A stretch of DNA of 64,000 nucleotides from Allolobophora icterica. Taxonomy: Eukaryota; Annelida; Clitellata; Crassiclitellata; Lumbricidae. The position numbers were made by a program, and so were the translations under genes. A model generated the notes under the pieces. That model did no database searches. It worked only from the letters and a program-made list of their open reading frames with translations, and was not told where the DNA came from. Position 1 is the first letter of the stretch. Every line of letters begins with the position of its first letter. Shown one piece after another: positions 32,838 through 45,211 of the stretch. The stretch is taken from NCBI GenBank assembly GCA_963556255.1, contig OY744615.1, forward strand, positions 15,517,537 through 15,581,536. The letters are read 5' to 3'.

Positions 32838-33783
32838 CTTTAACCTCTATTACTTCTGCACTTGAAGCATTGGCCAGCGCTTGTGACGATGGTACTTCAT
32901 CTCCATTACTCACACCCTGATTTTGTTGTGAAGTGCCGACTTTGCCCTCGACCACCTGAGGCATCACAGAAACGCAGCCTATCAGATTCTTCGGCTGGTC
33001 AGTGCTCTGATACTTCTGCGCAAAGTTTTCAGGCTCATAGTGGATGGTGTCCAAAACAAAGTCAACATCATATGGAATTGCATGCAGCTCGTTGGCACGG
33101 TCGTGCAAGGAACAACCGATACGCGACACGTCTGCTGGTGTTGCCTTTTCCCTCACCTCTGTTATGTATTGCTTGAAATTGTCGAGCATAGAGATGTGCT
33201 GACAGATGTCATGCATTCGATGTTTGATGCGTTCCACATTTGTCTCTTTTATCTCTTTGAGATCATTAAGAAGCTCCAATTCTTGTTGCTCAAGAAACTG
33301 TCGTAGCTTATCCGAGTCTCGCTTGATCCGCTTTTTCACTCCCTCGACATCGTTTAGAAACTCTGTCTGGAGCGTTTCGAGGTATTGAGCTTCCTTCTGA
33401 CACTCGCCTGTTATTTTGATCACACGGCCAACATCTTCCTCAACATTGCGATAGAACTGTGAAGAGATCTCGGTAATGTCGCACGATTTGTGGTTGTTGT
33501 GACGGACAACATAACACGACATGCAGAACGTAACACGGCAGTCGTAACAGTAGAACTCGACCTGCTTGTCTTTGTGCTGATCGCAGTAAGTCTTCACTCG
33601 TTTGATCATCTCTGTAGAGATCTTCTTTCCAAGCTCTACCATCTCATGTCCTTGGCTGAATCGCTGCTTAGTGTGGTGTTTGCTACACCTGCTGCAATGG
33701 TACTGACGACAATCCAGACAGTAGGTTGTTGCTTGATTTGAGCCCAAAGCATGAGATGGAACATCTTCTTCCAAATCACACAC
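32838..33783 (-). CDS. TRIM-family gene, coding exon 2 (B-boxes and coiled coil)
   Basis: The acceptor (TTTTTTATCTCAG) precedes 33783 and the donor is AAAG|GTAACT at 32838/32837. The exon is 946 nt, phase 0 in and phase 1 out, and gives residues 103-417. A degenerate B-box 1 (C104, C124, C127, C132, C135, H147) is followed by B-box 2 with C169, H172, C181, C184, C189, C192, H197 and H200. Residues ~205-330 are rich in E/K/Q/L heptads (for example LRQFLEQQELELLNDLKEIK), the antiparallel TRIM coiled coil. The tail carries Ser/Gln/Val-rich linker sequence. These parts dimerise TRIM proteins and arrange the RINGs. Confidence 0.92.
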
Positions 33784-34419
33784 CTGAGATAAAAAAAACA
33801 CATTGCTAAATAACATTCTACTGTCTTATGTAATTTCCTTGCAAGTGAAAATATATTTTTACCCAAAGTAAGTGTATTAACTAGAGAACAAGCTCAAGTC
33901 TTCAACTGCTGGCAAAATGAGAGAAGTGACAAAGATATATGTAAATTCCACAATATATTGGTGGATTTTGTAGCAAAATGGTTCAATTGCTTGCTTTGCG
34001 TCCAATCTATCTATATGCACAGCTGGACATTCTAGCACTGAGTGAGACGTGGATCTGTGCAGAAACACTTGAACTTACAAGTAAAATTTCAGATAGGCCT
34101 ATTAGAATGAAATTGGGTTGTTGATTTGAGCTAATCTCTCAAAATGTCAGTCTACACACTCCAGACAGCTAGTGCTCAAGAAGTCAAACACAGGACATAA
34201 GGAGTCCACATAATAACACTGTTAGTTGGATTTCATATGTTCCATTTATATATGAAAAATTATTTGGGGATATATTATTAGTAACTTCCATTGTGCTGGT
34301 GTCTAACGCACAAGGCATCAACTGATAGTGCAAACATCAATATTCACTTTACTTATTATAATCATGTTCACTTTGTTTATAAGCACATAGACATATTGTG
34401 TAAAAACAAAATAGATGAC
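33784..34419 (-). other. TRIM gene intron 1 (636 bp)
   Basis: Donor CAG|GTCATC at 34420/34419, acceptor CTCAG at 33784. AT-rich, with no internal gene. Confidence 0.8.
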
Positions 34420-34725
34420 CTGACAAAGAACATGATTTGAATCTGTCTTTTCCAGTCTGCGAATCTCAAGAAGATGTTCCATGAAGATGTTTTTAGGCAG
34501 GTCCTCGATTCCGCCATCTGGTATGTTGAACTCTTTGCGGCAGATTGGACATGGAAGGCGTTGACCTGGCTGCTTTCTCTCCTTTTCACTGTAGTCAGTC
34601 ATACACTGGAGGCAAAACGTGTGAACACAGTTCAAAACTCTTGGGTTCGTAAATTCTTGCTGGCAAAGCAGGCACTGCGTTACAGGCGGTAGCCTCTCAT
34701 TTTCATCAACTTCTATTACTTCCAT
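34420..34725 (-). CDS. TRIM-family gene, coding exon 1 (RING finger)
   Basis: The ATG at 34725-34723 begins a 102-codon exon ending in phase 0. The RING is C3HC4: C18-x2-C21, C33-x1-H35-x2-C38-x2-C41, C59-x2-C62, all zinc ligands present (CLLCQQEF, NCVHTFCLQC, CPICRKEF). An E3 ubiquitin-protein ligase role follows from the family. Spliced as annotated (exons 34420-34725, 32838-33783, 28055-28956), the protein is 717 residues: RING, two B-boxes, coiled coil, propeller-like region. An acceptor (TTTTATTTCAG) ends just before 34731, six bases upstream of the ATG, so a separate 5' UTR exon is likely farther upstream. It is close to the TRIM2/3/45/56/71 group; which one I cannot say. Confidence 0.92.
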
Positions 34726-34731
34726 TGTTAA

Positions 34732-35218
34732 CTGAAATAAAAATGGATAAACGTTTTTACAGGAAAGAAAATTATTAATAAAATATCAACCAATATATCA
34801 AACACGAAGGCAAAAGTCAAGCATTCTATGCTTCTCAGTCTTGCCTCTTCATGCAGTTCATCAGCTTGAAACGTTCTTCGAATCCCCTAACCCATTTTCA
34901 ACTGTTTGTTTGCTCTATTTATAAGGCAGTGGCTGACTTAATACTATCTGCCAAGTCGGCCTGCTAGTTTTACATACCATACTGGGTGACAGACCACTGG
35001 TCATACTATCCAGTTATCCTTCACTCTGATCAACAAGATAAGGCTAACCAGGTAATGAATGGTCTTTATATATAAAGCATTACCTATTCTGATCCATGTT
35101 ATAGTTCAAAACTGCCTCCAGCATCATTACCTCCATTGCGCACACCATGCTTGACTACTGAAATTCCCTTCTTCTGACATAATGGCCTCTGCCCTGTGCT
35201 CTTCTCCAGTTCTGACAG
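34732..35218. other. TRIM upstream intron/flank, no gene seen
   Basis: Noncoding. It should include the 5' UTR intron of the TRIM gene, judging from the acceptor at 34731. Confidence 0.4.
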
Positions 35219-35415
35219 CAGGGGCATAACTTTGGTCTGAAAAGTGAGGGGTACCAATTTCTTACATAAACAAAGCAAGGCGGAGACTGCGATCTTTGGG
35301 AAGGCACAATAATAAAATATTGATTGGGGTTGTTCAAAAAGTGGGGGTACGGTACCCCCTAGTCCAAAAAGTGGGGGTACGGGAACCCTCGTACCCTCCA
35401 CAAATTACGCCTATG
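35219..35415 (-). mobile_element. hAT MITE family A, copy 1 (197 bp)
   Basis: The ends are CAGGGGCATAACTTTGG and ACAAATTACGCCTATG, with a perfect 8-bp duplication TCTGACAG at 35211-35218 and 35416-35423. Internally it has several GGGGGTACC/GGTACCCCC blocks and CCCACTTTTT motifs. Inverted relative to copies at 40453 and 54552. Confidence 0.95.
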
Positions 35416-35739
35416 TCTGACAGTAATCACAGTTGCTATACAGCTGCAAGCTGTACATGCTAGACAGGCACATTTTTACTACTATATTTTCTGGAATGTA
35501 CCAAGGATATTTGTAAATGAACTTCTTAGTAAAAGAAGTGACTCATGTATAAAATCTTACAAAAATATAGTCTACAACAGCATACAATCTGCTCTGCTGA
35601 AAAAAAAACAGATAAAAGTCATCATAATTCTAGCAGTTGAGGATGACTGATTTTAACAAAATGTTAGACTCTGAACACTGTTAAAATCCAGCCAATCCAC
35701 CGCCTTCCCATTTTGCACAACCTAAACACATCCAACTGC

Positions 35740-35920
35740 AATAGCTCCTTGGCTTCTTTCTCTTAATGGTCCCAAGCAACCTAACCCTGTTCTTCACACG
35801 GTATCCCCAGACAACATCTGACTTGATGCAATGTTTGTGCATAAGCTGGTGAACTGCACTTAGCTACTAAATAGCAATTCAGAAATTATTTACTTTAAGA
35901 AAAATTTATTACAAGAATTG
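35740..35920 (+). repeat. Interspersed repeat tail, copy 1
   Basis: It shares GACTTGATG, GTGCATAAGCTGGTG, CTTAGCT and AGAAAT in the same order with 52010-52170, and in inverse orientation with 58075-58150. Probably the 3' end of a LINE or SINE family. Confidence 0.5.
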
Positions 35921-37333
35921 CGGTATTTATACTCCCAAAGGAATACAGCTCCTCCTACATGGACCAACCACCTGGCAATTTCTCACAGAAAATTTCATTT
36001 TAAACTGAAGTTCTTAAACTGTGTTATGTTTTCCTAATTTCCTGCTTTCACTATTCTGATCAATACCCAACGACATAGTAAACATTTCCCGCCTTAACAC
36101 CTAACTTGGTCTGACCAGTTTGTATTTCGACCATGGCACCTGTAGTTGCTTCAACAACTCGTTTCTTAAAGCTTTGATCTGACTGAAGACCAGCGAATAA
36201 GCTGGTCTCCCTAAAGCAGCTTTAGTAACGCTTGGATTTTTGGAAAATAAGTCGGATTCACACCACATTCCAGTATTATAAATTAAACTAGTAGCATATG
36301 GCCTAATTAACATGTAAACCGTTTAGAAAATTTCGCAAGCGCGCAAATCACAACGCCAATAGTTGTCACGCTGCAATCGACACAGAAAATAGTTTTTTTT
36401 CAAATTCTAATGCAGACTGCCACAGTAACACGGTTACATAACCTTTCTGGAAATCGCAGTCGACTCAAGAGTCAATACAAGACGCCGATAGAGAACGACA
36501 GGGCTTCGGTTTCGGTATCAAAGCTGGCTGCTCGCTAACCGCCGTTTTCGTGTGTTCGACAGCCAACTTACAAATTAAATTTGCCGCAAAGTTGAACAAT
36601 CAATTGACTCTTCAACATTGAAAATTCACGTGTATAAATTAAAATTTAGCAGAAGTCCACACAATTTTTACACCTTATTCGATGTTAGCTAAACATCAGG
36701 CCTTGCAGAATATGTACTAAATGCATGAAATTCCCATCCCCATCGGCTTAAGAAATCGGATTTCAAGCTGCCCAGTCGATTAGAAACCGCTGAACATCCA
36801 TTGGCTTGGCCATCAAGGAATATAAGTCGATGGATTCTATATTATCCTTGGTACAAGGTACAGTAATTCAGCGGGTTACCTACGCCAATTGCATTTTAAG
36901 AAATACGTTATTATTTTATAAGCGGAGAAACGAATTATGGCTTTCAGTCATATTTAACCATTTCAATGAAACGAAAAGTCTCACTACCCAGCCTGACGAT
37001 TTAGAAACAAGGTCGAAGAGATGGCGCCTTTCCGGAAAGCAAACGCCCTCCAGTGGTTTCGACCAATAGCGATTGAGTCTTGAATCTGAAAATCTAGGTC
37101 ATTTATCTAGGACCTTGGCTTTGTTAACCCCAATTAATTCCTTGCGCTTTTGTTAAAAGCGAAAATGAAATTCTTGCAGCGTAGAAGACTGTAGAATTTC
37201 CCGTTAACAACAGATGTGCTTATATTGTGCTAACCTACAGGAAGAAGAATGATCTGCGATGAGCAAAAAATAATGGAGAAGGTTAGGGTGACCACATTTC
37301 TTTTCTGCCGGTCCGGGACACCAAACACATTAT
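35921..37333. other. No gene seen
   Basis: Unique-looking noncoding sequence. An 87-codon open frame at 36806-37069 has no recognisable content. The 5' UTR exon and promoter of the TRIM gene could lie here. Confidence 0.4.
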
Positions 37334-37579
37334 GTGGGGCGTGGTGACTCAGTGGTAAGTTCGGCGCTTTGTGACCGCAGGGTTGCAGGTTCGAATCCCA
37401 CTCTAGCCGCTGCGTACGGACTACGGACCTTGGGCAAGTCCTTCACTCGCAATTGCTCGTGGCGTTTCGGCGTGAAAATTCCGGCACAGTATCAAATGCT
37501 GTAGTCGGAAGCGCCTCTGAATAGTAGGCCCCTAGCAGACTTCGAGAGGCGCTATAGAAATATCCGGAATAATTATATA
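37334..37579 (+). mobile_element. tRNA-derived SINE (family 3, copy 1)
   Basis: A box TGACTCAGTGGTAAG (~37345) and B box GGTTCGAATCCC (37388-37399) are correctly spaced. The body contains TTGGGCAAGTCCTTCACTCG and the 3' end GGCGCTATAGAAATATCCGG followed by AATAA. Nearly identical to 57750-57989. A pogo-like element is inserted in its tail. Confidence 0.92.
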
Positions 37580-37581
37580 TA

Positions 37582-38755
37582 GGGGAGACCGGGGCTATAT
37601 GTTACAATTCCCACTTTTTTGTAAATTGGCTGTTCCTCAGCACCTGAGTTTTCCTAAGACCAAGGGGGTTTAGTACTTCACTATGTTACACACAGATTGG
37701 TCACAGTAGATTTTGTTAATAGTTAATGAATTTTGTGCAATATTGGTGTTAGGCAAGCTACTGGAATGTAACAAATAACCCCGATAAAGGGGTTACATGT
37801 TACATTCCCCGGGGTTGCAATGTTACACAGGTAGAATTGACATTTTTACAGTAAATGTAAAGTGATTATTAAACAGGAACATCACTAACAATATAAAAGA
37901 TTATTCAGAACTGATTAGGCCTATGTAAAGTCGGAAGTTCTTCAACAGTTGATGAAATAAAAACGACGAAAAATAAACTGAACTACTAGTTAAATCAGAA
38001 ATCAGTTAAATGGGTCTACTTAAGCTTAGGCCTAGTCAGAGTCATAACAGTTGTGGCATACATAATAATCGTTTCCATCAGTGCAATTGTCGTGTGCCCA
38101 TTCACCACATTCTAGGCATAGTACCCAGTCCTCATCGAACGATTCGCCGCAAACCAGGCAAACCGTTTTCTTAGATTTATTATAATTGTCGCTGTTTTTC
38201 GTAACTGAACTCTTTTTGCGGGTTTTCGGAGCAGATTATTCAAACATTAACCTAGTGCCCGCTGCAGTTACACGGTAGCCTACAGCTTATTCTTAATGAC
38301 ATAAAAATCAAGACTTATTGGCCTACATAGGCCAATAAGTCAATAGCACAAGTTAATAATGCGGGGCTATATGTTACAAATGTAACAAATAGCCCCCTAG
38401 GCACATCTTCGTAAACAACAAGCTTTTACACATACAACGGTCAAGCTACATCGCTAGTAATATTCTGTTTATAAACACATATCACCATGCCACCAACACG
38501 CAGAATATGACAACCGAAGTACTAAAACTGGCCGCAGAAATAACAAAAGTGCGCACTTACCTTTGAAAAAGATATCTGCTCAAAAAACGTTTATTTTCCC
38601 TAAATTGATCACGCTGTCAAATATATCAACAGCTCCGCCATTATACCTGCAGGCCAACTGTGTGCATGCGCTAGAACATAGATATACACTACAAATAAGT
38701 AAACACCATAGATATATCGATATAACATATAACCCCCTGTAACCCGGTCTCCCCT
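37582..38755. mobile_element. pogo-like (Tc1/mariner superfamily) DNA transposon remnant
   Basis: Inverted termini GGGGAGACCGGG / CCCGGTCTCCCC are flanked by TA (37580-37581, 38756-38757). Subterminal phrases with GGGGCTATATGTTACA recur in both orientations. The interior keeps the 3' end of a transposase gene on the minus strand. Confidence 0.85.
38032..38235 (-). pseudogene. pogo/Jerky-like transposase C-terminal zinc finger (remnant)
   Basis: The minus frame begins after a stop at 38236 and ends TAG 38034-38032. It encodes a basic linker, then CLVCGESFDEDWVLCLECGE, then WAHDNCTDGNDYYVCHNC. This PHD-like C-x2-C...W-x2-C-x2-C...H-x2-C...C-x2-C ending is known from DDE_1 (pogo/Tigger/Jerky) transposases. 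The DDE core is missing. Confidence 0.8.
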
Positions 38756-38887
38756 AGTGCTATTTTACATCATTTTTCTCTTTTTTTCCAATAATCAGAG
38801 GGCAAATGCCCCTCTTGCCCTCCCCAAATGACGTCCCTGCCTGTTTCCTTCTCTCTCGAGTTTTTATTCTTTCTTCCATTCCTCTCG

Positions 38888-38889
<2 letters not shown>

Positions 38890-38930
<41 letters not shown>
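38890..38930. repeat. (TA)n microsatellite
   Basis: About 40 bp of AT dinucleotide between two transposons. Confidence 0.95.
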
Positions 38931-38932
<2 letters not shown>

Positions 38933-38970
38933 ATTTTATATTTATTTTATATTAACATTTATATATTATA

Positions 38971-40164
38971 CAGGGTGGGCCAAAAAAGTAACCCCCTACA
39001 CGTTTTTGCCAATATTTCGGCCAAAAGTAAGAATTTTTATATCAAATTTTATTGGCTGAAAAGTAATTCATATTTAGGCTACGTATGACAGCCAAATTTC
39101 ACCAAAATATTTCAAACAGAACCAAAGTTATATCACTTTTACTGAGTCCACCCACTATTTTTTGATGTTCCAAAAACATGCAACGCAACAAACAGTAACA
39201 AAAGTCACATTAAGTCACATCTCAAATAATTGGTAATATTTCGGCCAAAAGTAAGAATTTTTAAATCATTAAATGTAATAAGTATTATTACTATTTAGAA
39301 AGGAAGCGGGGCACCAGCGTAGCTGCACGTCAATGTGACGTCATTTAGCAAGAAGATTATCAATTTTGCAAATAAACAATTTTTCAGATTAATAATTTAT
39401 AAACAATCAAAATGAGCAAGATGTCAATGACAGACAAAATGCATTTTGTTGGTGAAAAGGCGAAGGTGAATGGTGCATATTACGTTTCTCGCCTTCTTCC
39501 AGAATTAATTTCAGATTGCAAGCGTCTGCTGCCAGCTGGATTCATCTTTCAGCAAGACAGCGCTCCAGCGCATACTGCTCGTCTCACGCAAGATTGGCTC
39601 ACTGTCAATTGCCCTGGTTTCATTGAGAAGAACCAATGGCCCCCAAACTCTCCGGATTTGAACCCGGTGGATTTTCACGTGTGAGGAGTTATGCTGGAGA
39701 AATACCACAATCTGCGACCAAAGTCAAAAACTATAAGAGAATTGAAGAACGCGTTGGAGATGATGTGGAAAGATTCATCTCTGTAACCTATCAACAAGGC
39801 CAACAAAAACTTTACAAAGAGGCTCAGAACATGTGTGGGTAGGCCCTACTGGTGATGGACACATTGAACACAAGTTGTGAAGCAATATCAAGTCTGTTTA
39901 ATACCAATTTTTTGAGATGTGACTTATTAAAATCATTTTTTGTTACTTTTTGTTGCGTTACATGTTTTGGAACATCAAAAAACAGTGGGTGGACTCTGTA
40001 AAAGTGATATGACTTTGGTTCTCTTAGAAATATTTTAGTGAAATTTGGCTGTCATGCGTAAATATGAATCACTTTTCAGCCAGTAAAATTTGATATAAAA
40101 ATTCTTACTTTTGGCCGAAATATTAGCATAAACGTCTAGGGGGTTACTTTTTTGGCCCGCCTTG
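38971..40164 (+). mobile_element. mariner element with ~260-bp TIRs
   Basis: The ends CAGGGTGGGCCAAAAAAGTA / TACTTTTTTGGCCCGCCTTG are flanked by TA (38969-38970, 40165-40166). The inverted match continues, with scattered differences, through about 39232 on the left and from about 39909 on the right. That is far longer than the usual ~30-bp mariner TIR. A transposase 3' half lies between, on the plus strand. Confidence 0.92.
39412..39842 (+). pseudogene. mariner transposase, C-terminal half, frameshifted
   Basis: 39412-39684 encodes part of the DDE domain: GFIFQQDSAPAHTA (second catalytic Asp) and WPPNSPDLNPVDFHV (third catalytic position). A frameshift near 39680 moves the rest (SYAGEIPQ..., or the +1 frame's EKYHNLRPKSKT) to another frame, ending near 39842. 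The N-terminal helix-turn-helix region and first catalytic Asp are deleted, so no active transposase can be made. Confidence 0.88.
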
Positions 40165-40452
40165 TATACATGTAGTCTAAATGTAATTGGAAACCTATAG
40201 GCCTAAGTATGGCGTCCCTTTAAGCCATAGGCCTAAGCCATCATTTCTTTAAACATTTAGTCTGCCTGTGAACTAATTATTATAATAGTTGGAAAGGTAC
40301 GTACAGCGCCATCCCTGAACTACGATCATGCGTCTAATTAGGCGAAGTATTGTATGGATATTGGATATGCATATTAATGATTCCGTCGATGTAGGTGCAG
40401 TCGAATTAGACGTAACGAAGGAAACGGCTAATTGCATCCAGTCAGTTCAAAG

Positions 40453-40776
40453 CATAGGCATAATTTGTGGGGGGTACGAGGGGTACCCGTACCCCCCACT
40501 TTTTGGACTGGGGGGTACTATACCCCCACTTTTTAAACAATGTCAATCAATATTTTTGTTATTGTGCCTTCCCAGAGAATGCAGTCTCCGCCAAAGTGCG
40601 AAAGTTCTTAGATACACAGGTAAATCGAGAGCCGAAATTAATGAGAATACTGACAGGGAATATGTTCAAAATGGCCTCCATGCGAAAAGCGAAAGTGGAG
40701 AAGAAATTGGTACCCCCCCACTTTTTAGACCAAAGTATTGGAACCCCCCACTTTTTAGACTAAAGTTACGCCTCTG
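40453..40776 (+). mobile_element. hAT MITE family A, copy 2 (324 bp)
   Basis: The ends are CATAGGCATAATTTGTGG and AAAGTTACGCCTCTG, with a perfect 8-bp duplication GTTCAAAG at 40445-40452 and 40777-40784. It is longer than its relatives because of extra sequence at about 40600-40700. Confidence 0.95.
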
Positions 40777-40921
40777 GTTCAAAGCTATTATTCTTTGTCA
40801 CTATACAAGGTGGGCCAATAAAAATGAGTTAATCGCGTTCAATCTGAATTATTTATTTAATTGTTATGTTTTTCTTGTCAAAATGCAAGTAATTTGTTGC
40901 TAAATGTTGATTTGAAGGAAA

Positions 40922-41225
40922 TCAGAAATTATATTCGGTGTGTCCGCCTCGGTTCTGAACATTTTTCTCTAAACGTCTGCACCACTCGTTAATGTTCCTG
41001 TCTATAAATCGCTGGGACATTTTTCGCCACTCCTCTACAATGGACAATTTCAGTTGTTCTATTGTTGTAAATTTGCCACGACTGTAGACTTTTGTTGGAC
41101 GGCACCCTAAATAGCCTTGTCTACCGGGTTAAGGTCTGGGCTATTTGGGGGCCAGATGTCTGGTTCGATGAAGGTGGCAGTGTTTTTGCTCTGTGTGAAG
41201 GAGCTCCGTCCTGCTGCAACGTCCA
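40922..41225 (-). pseudogene. mariner/Tc1-like transposase C terminus (broken)
   Basis: The minus frame shows FIEPDIWPPNSPDLNPVDKA (third catalytic region), then a stop and frameshift near 41110. A distal frame reads YSRGKFTTIEQLKLSIVEEW ... RRLEKNVQNRGGHTEYNF to a stop at 40924-40922. The remainder of the gene toward 42390 is degenerate. Confidence 0.8.
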
Positions 41226-41392
41226 ATTGTAACGATTACATCGTGCTCGAATATCAGGAAATAAACCTTTTTCTAGAACGTGATCACAATAGTATTTACG
41301 GTTTATTTTGGCTACGGGTTGAAAAAATTACATGTAGGCGGCTACATTATTGTTTCCCATCCGAGACACACCGACCGAAACCACGATGCTGA

Positions 41393-41921
41393 AAGAGGCG
41401 CGTTTACACTTAGGCGCACTAGGTGCGCGCCTATAGGGCCCCAACTCTTGGAGGGCCCCCAAACGAATGAAAATATTGCTATCAATTATAAAAATAATAT
41501 TAAATCAGATAACTTCACATTCCTTGAAATAGCTTCTATAAAGTAATCATAATTACGGGGTCAATAACACTCACAAAACACCTTCAAGTTCAACTTCGTG
41601 GGTCATTGCACATGATTGGCTAAACACCACCAGAGTTTCAGACTCACAGTCTCATGGGCGGCGATCCCGAGGGGTTGCGGGGACAGGACATCACCTTTAA
41701 CAGTGGGAGGACACAGTATATAGGTGCCTCCCCCACATTTTGAAGAAACACCAAGAAAAAGGTAAACAAAATTTCACCTCGTTTTTCACCAGATCAGTTC
41801 AAAGTGTCCCGTTTCCCCCCACCTGTCAAACAAGATCGCCGCCGCTGCTCGGTCTACACGTTTAGAAGGGCCCCAAAAATTGTTTCCGCCTAGGGCCCCA
41901 TTTTCTGTAAACGCGCCTCTG
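41393..41921. mobile_element. 529-bp hAT element nested in the mariner-like element
   Basis: The ends AAGAGGCGCGTTTACA and TGTAAACGCGCCTCTG (first base mutated from the expected CAG) are flanked by perfect GATGCTGA at 41385-41392 and 41922-41929. Subterminal GGGCCCC motifs face each other. A further foldback family fragment lies at 41655-41760. Confidence 0.92.
41655..41760 (+). repeat. Repeat family B, copy 1
   Basis: It begins CATGGGCGGCGATCCCG and ends TTTTGAAGAAACACCAAG, passing through CACCTTTAACA and GACACAGTATA. The same sequence lies inverted at 41937-42050, across the right end of the hAT element. Confidence 0.75.
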
Positions 41922-41936
41922 GATGCTGAAAAAATT

Positions 41937-42050
41937 TGCTTGGTGTTTCTTCAAAATTTGAGGGCCAACTGTATACTGTGTCCCCCACCCCATTGTTAAA
42001 GGTGGGGTTTTGTCCCCCGCAGCCCCCACCCGGGATTGCCGCCCATGAAT
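41937..42050 (-). repeat. Repeat family B, copy 2 (inverted)
   Basis: Reverse-complement match to 41655-41760 (CATGGGCGGCAATCCCGGG, CACCTTTAACAATGGG, ACACAGTATACAG, TTTTGAAGAAACACCAAG). Confidence 0.75.
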
Positions 42051-42620
42051 ATTCACGATCATTTTGAGAATTAACTGGTGTGGCAGCTGTAAATGTCTTT
42101 TCCTCTTTAAACCAATGCTTCGTCCACTTCTCTCGTTAGGAAACATTTGAAGTAGCTGTTGACTTCGTTGCAGACGTCTTAATTTGAAGCCTTCGTACAG
42201 GCCTATCACCTCCATCACGCATTTGTACGCTTTAAGTTGTAAATCTTACTTCACAATAAAGATGGCGACCGGAAGTTGACGAAATAACTTACGTATTGTA
42301 AGTAAGTATATTAGGTGTTTACGAAGCGTTCAAAACACAGTTTGATATCGTAGTAAACAGGATCGTACGCCATTTTTATGGCCCACCCTGTAGATTTTGA
42401 GAGCACTGAACTCATTAACAGCTCTGGGCTTACTTCCTTGAAAATCACGGACGTTCTCTAACCGAAATTACTGGAGATGTGAAATAAACTAATGACCGTT
42501 TCTAAAGCTTTTCCAAGTACAATCAACAGCGATTTGAAAATGTCTGCAACATTTTCGCATTGCGAAATCTTAAATAAGAGTCCGAATCTGACAGGCTGAA
42601 GCCGCTCCAGATGCAATTTA

Positions 42621-42712
42621 GCCTAGGGGCGTAACTTTGGTCTAAAAAGTGGGGGTACCAATTTCTTACATACATGTAGCAAGACAGAGACTGCGATCTC
42701 TGGGATCTCGGA
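42621..42712 (-). mobile_element. hAT MITE family A, copy 3 (one end only)
   Basis: The terminus AGGGGCGTAACTTTGG and GGGGGTACCAATTTCTTACA match the CAGGGGC end of the family. The other end is missing after about 42712. Confidence 0.85.
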
Positions 42713-42879
42713 GCCACACGGAAGTGTAAATCTAATCAAGTTTACACCGGTGACACCGGTATATATAGATTGTGAGGCGAGGGAAGTACGGTACTGTAGC
42801 CTATATTTCAATTTAAATTATTAGGCATTTCTTCATAATACTTGCATGAAAGACTTAGATGTCTAAGTTTAGGTATGCA

Positions 42880-43125
42880 TTAGAGGGAGGGAGGATAGAT
42901 GAATGGTTACACTCTGGCCTGAAGAGCACCAGATCTTGAAAAGTCGCGATTCGATACCCGTAAAAACCCTCTATAGGTCGACTCAGCCTTCTAACCCAAT
43001 GAGCGGACGCCTTACAGACTGCAAAGACGTGTGTTAGGCCCTAACAATTTGACAATAATAGGTCATGTTTCAATGTAACTTACTGCGGTTTGTCAGTGAG
43101 CTTGTCAATAAACACGAATATATAT
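42880..43125 (+). mobile_element. tRNA-derived SINE (family 1, copy 2)
   Basis: An A-box-like TGGTTACACTCTGGCC and B-box-like GCGATTCGATACCCG are followed by a body ending TGTTTCAATGTAACTTACTG and TTGTCAATAAACACG, parallel to the copy at 6155-6375. The tail grows into (TA)n. Confidence 0.65.
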
Positions 43126-43136
43126 ATATATATAAT

Positions 43137-43207
<71 letters not shown>
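43126..43207. repeat. (TA)n microsatellite
   Basis: About 80 bp of AT dinucleotide with one AATTACA interruption. Confidence 0.97.
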
Positions 43208-43210
<3 letters not shown>

Positions 43211-43450
43211 TTATTAAGCGTTGTCTGGGTCTGCCTTTGTTTCTTTTTCCTTCGAATCTTGCATGTAGCGCATCGTGTGGGATTCGGTCAAATTGCATTC
43301 TCTGTACATGTCATGTCCAAACCATCGGAGTTTTCGTTGAACGACTTTGTCTAGCAGAGTTGTTTGGATACGTAATGATTGTCTTATGTCATCGTTTCGT
43401 GTTTGCTCCAGTCTTGAAATCCCTACGATTAGACAAAATAAATGAGGACA
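43205..43450 (-). pseudogene. LINE ORF2 C-terminal fragment (frameshifted)
   Basis: On the minus strand GISRLEQTRNDDIRQSL, QRKLRWFGHDMYRECN and, after a frameshift, RFEGKRNKGRPRQR form the end typical of non-LTR retrotransposon ORF2 proteins (RLRWFGH...KGRPRQRW). It abuts the (TA)n tract. Confidence 0.8.
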
Positions 43451-43743
43451 TAACATCACTTGGACTAACACAAAGGGGGCAATAGACTTGACAAATGACC
43501 GAGGACACTGGATGTCATTTATTCGTACCCATTGCGCGAAATGGCTGGCCTCAGGAACTGATGATATATATATATATAATATATATATACATAATGATAT
43601 GTGATATGATAAGGCCTTAATTGACTGAAGAGACACCCCCAGTTGCTGGACGTGTACGTGCACCGGGGCCCGGGCGTTGAGCCATTTAGTTAAGAATTTA
43701 GTTAAGAGAATCTGAACCTAATTAAGAAAAACCAGCCATGGAC
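43451..43743. other. No gene seen
   Basis: Noncoding, with a short (TA)n at 43562-43590. Confidence 0.5.
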
Positions 43744-45205
<1,462 letters not shown>

Positions 45206-45211
45206 AAGCCA

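Larger units (their letters stand above)
40806..42390 (-). mobile_element. Second mariner/Tc1-like element, interrupted by a hAT element
   Basis: The ends CAAGGTGGGCCAATAAAAAT and ATTTTTATGGCCCACCCTG are flanked by TA (40804-40805, 42391-42392). The transposase was on the minus strand. A 529-bp hAT element sits inside at 41393-41921. Confidence 0.88.
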
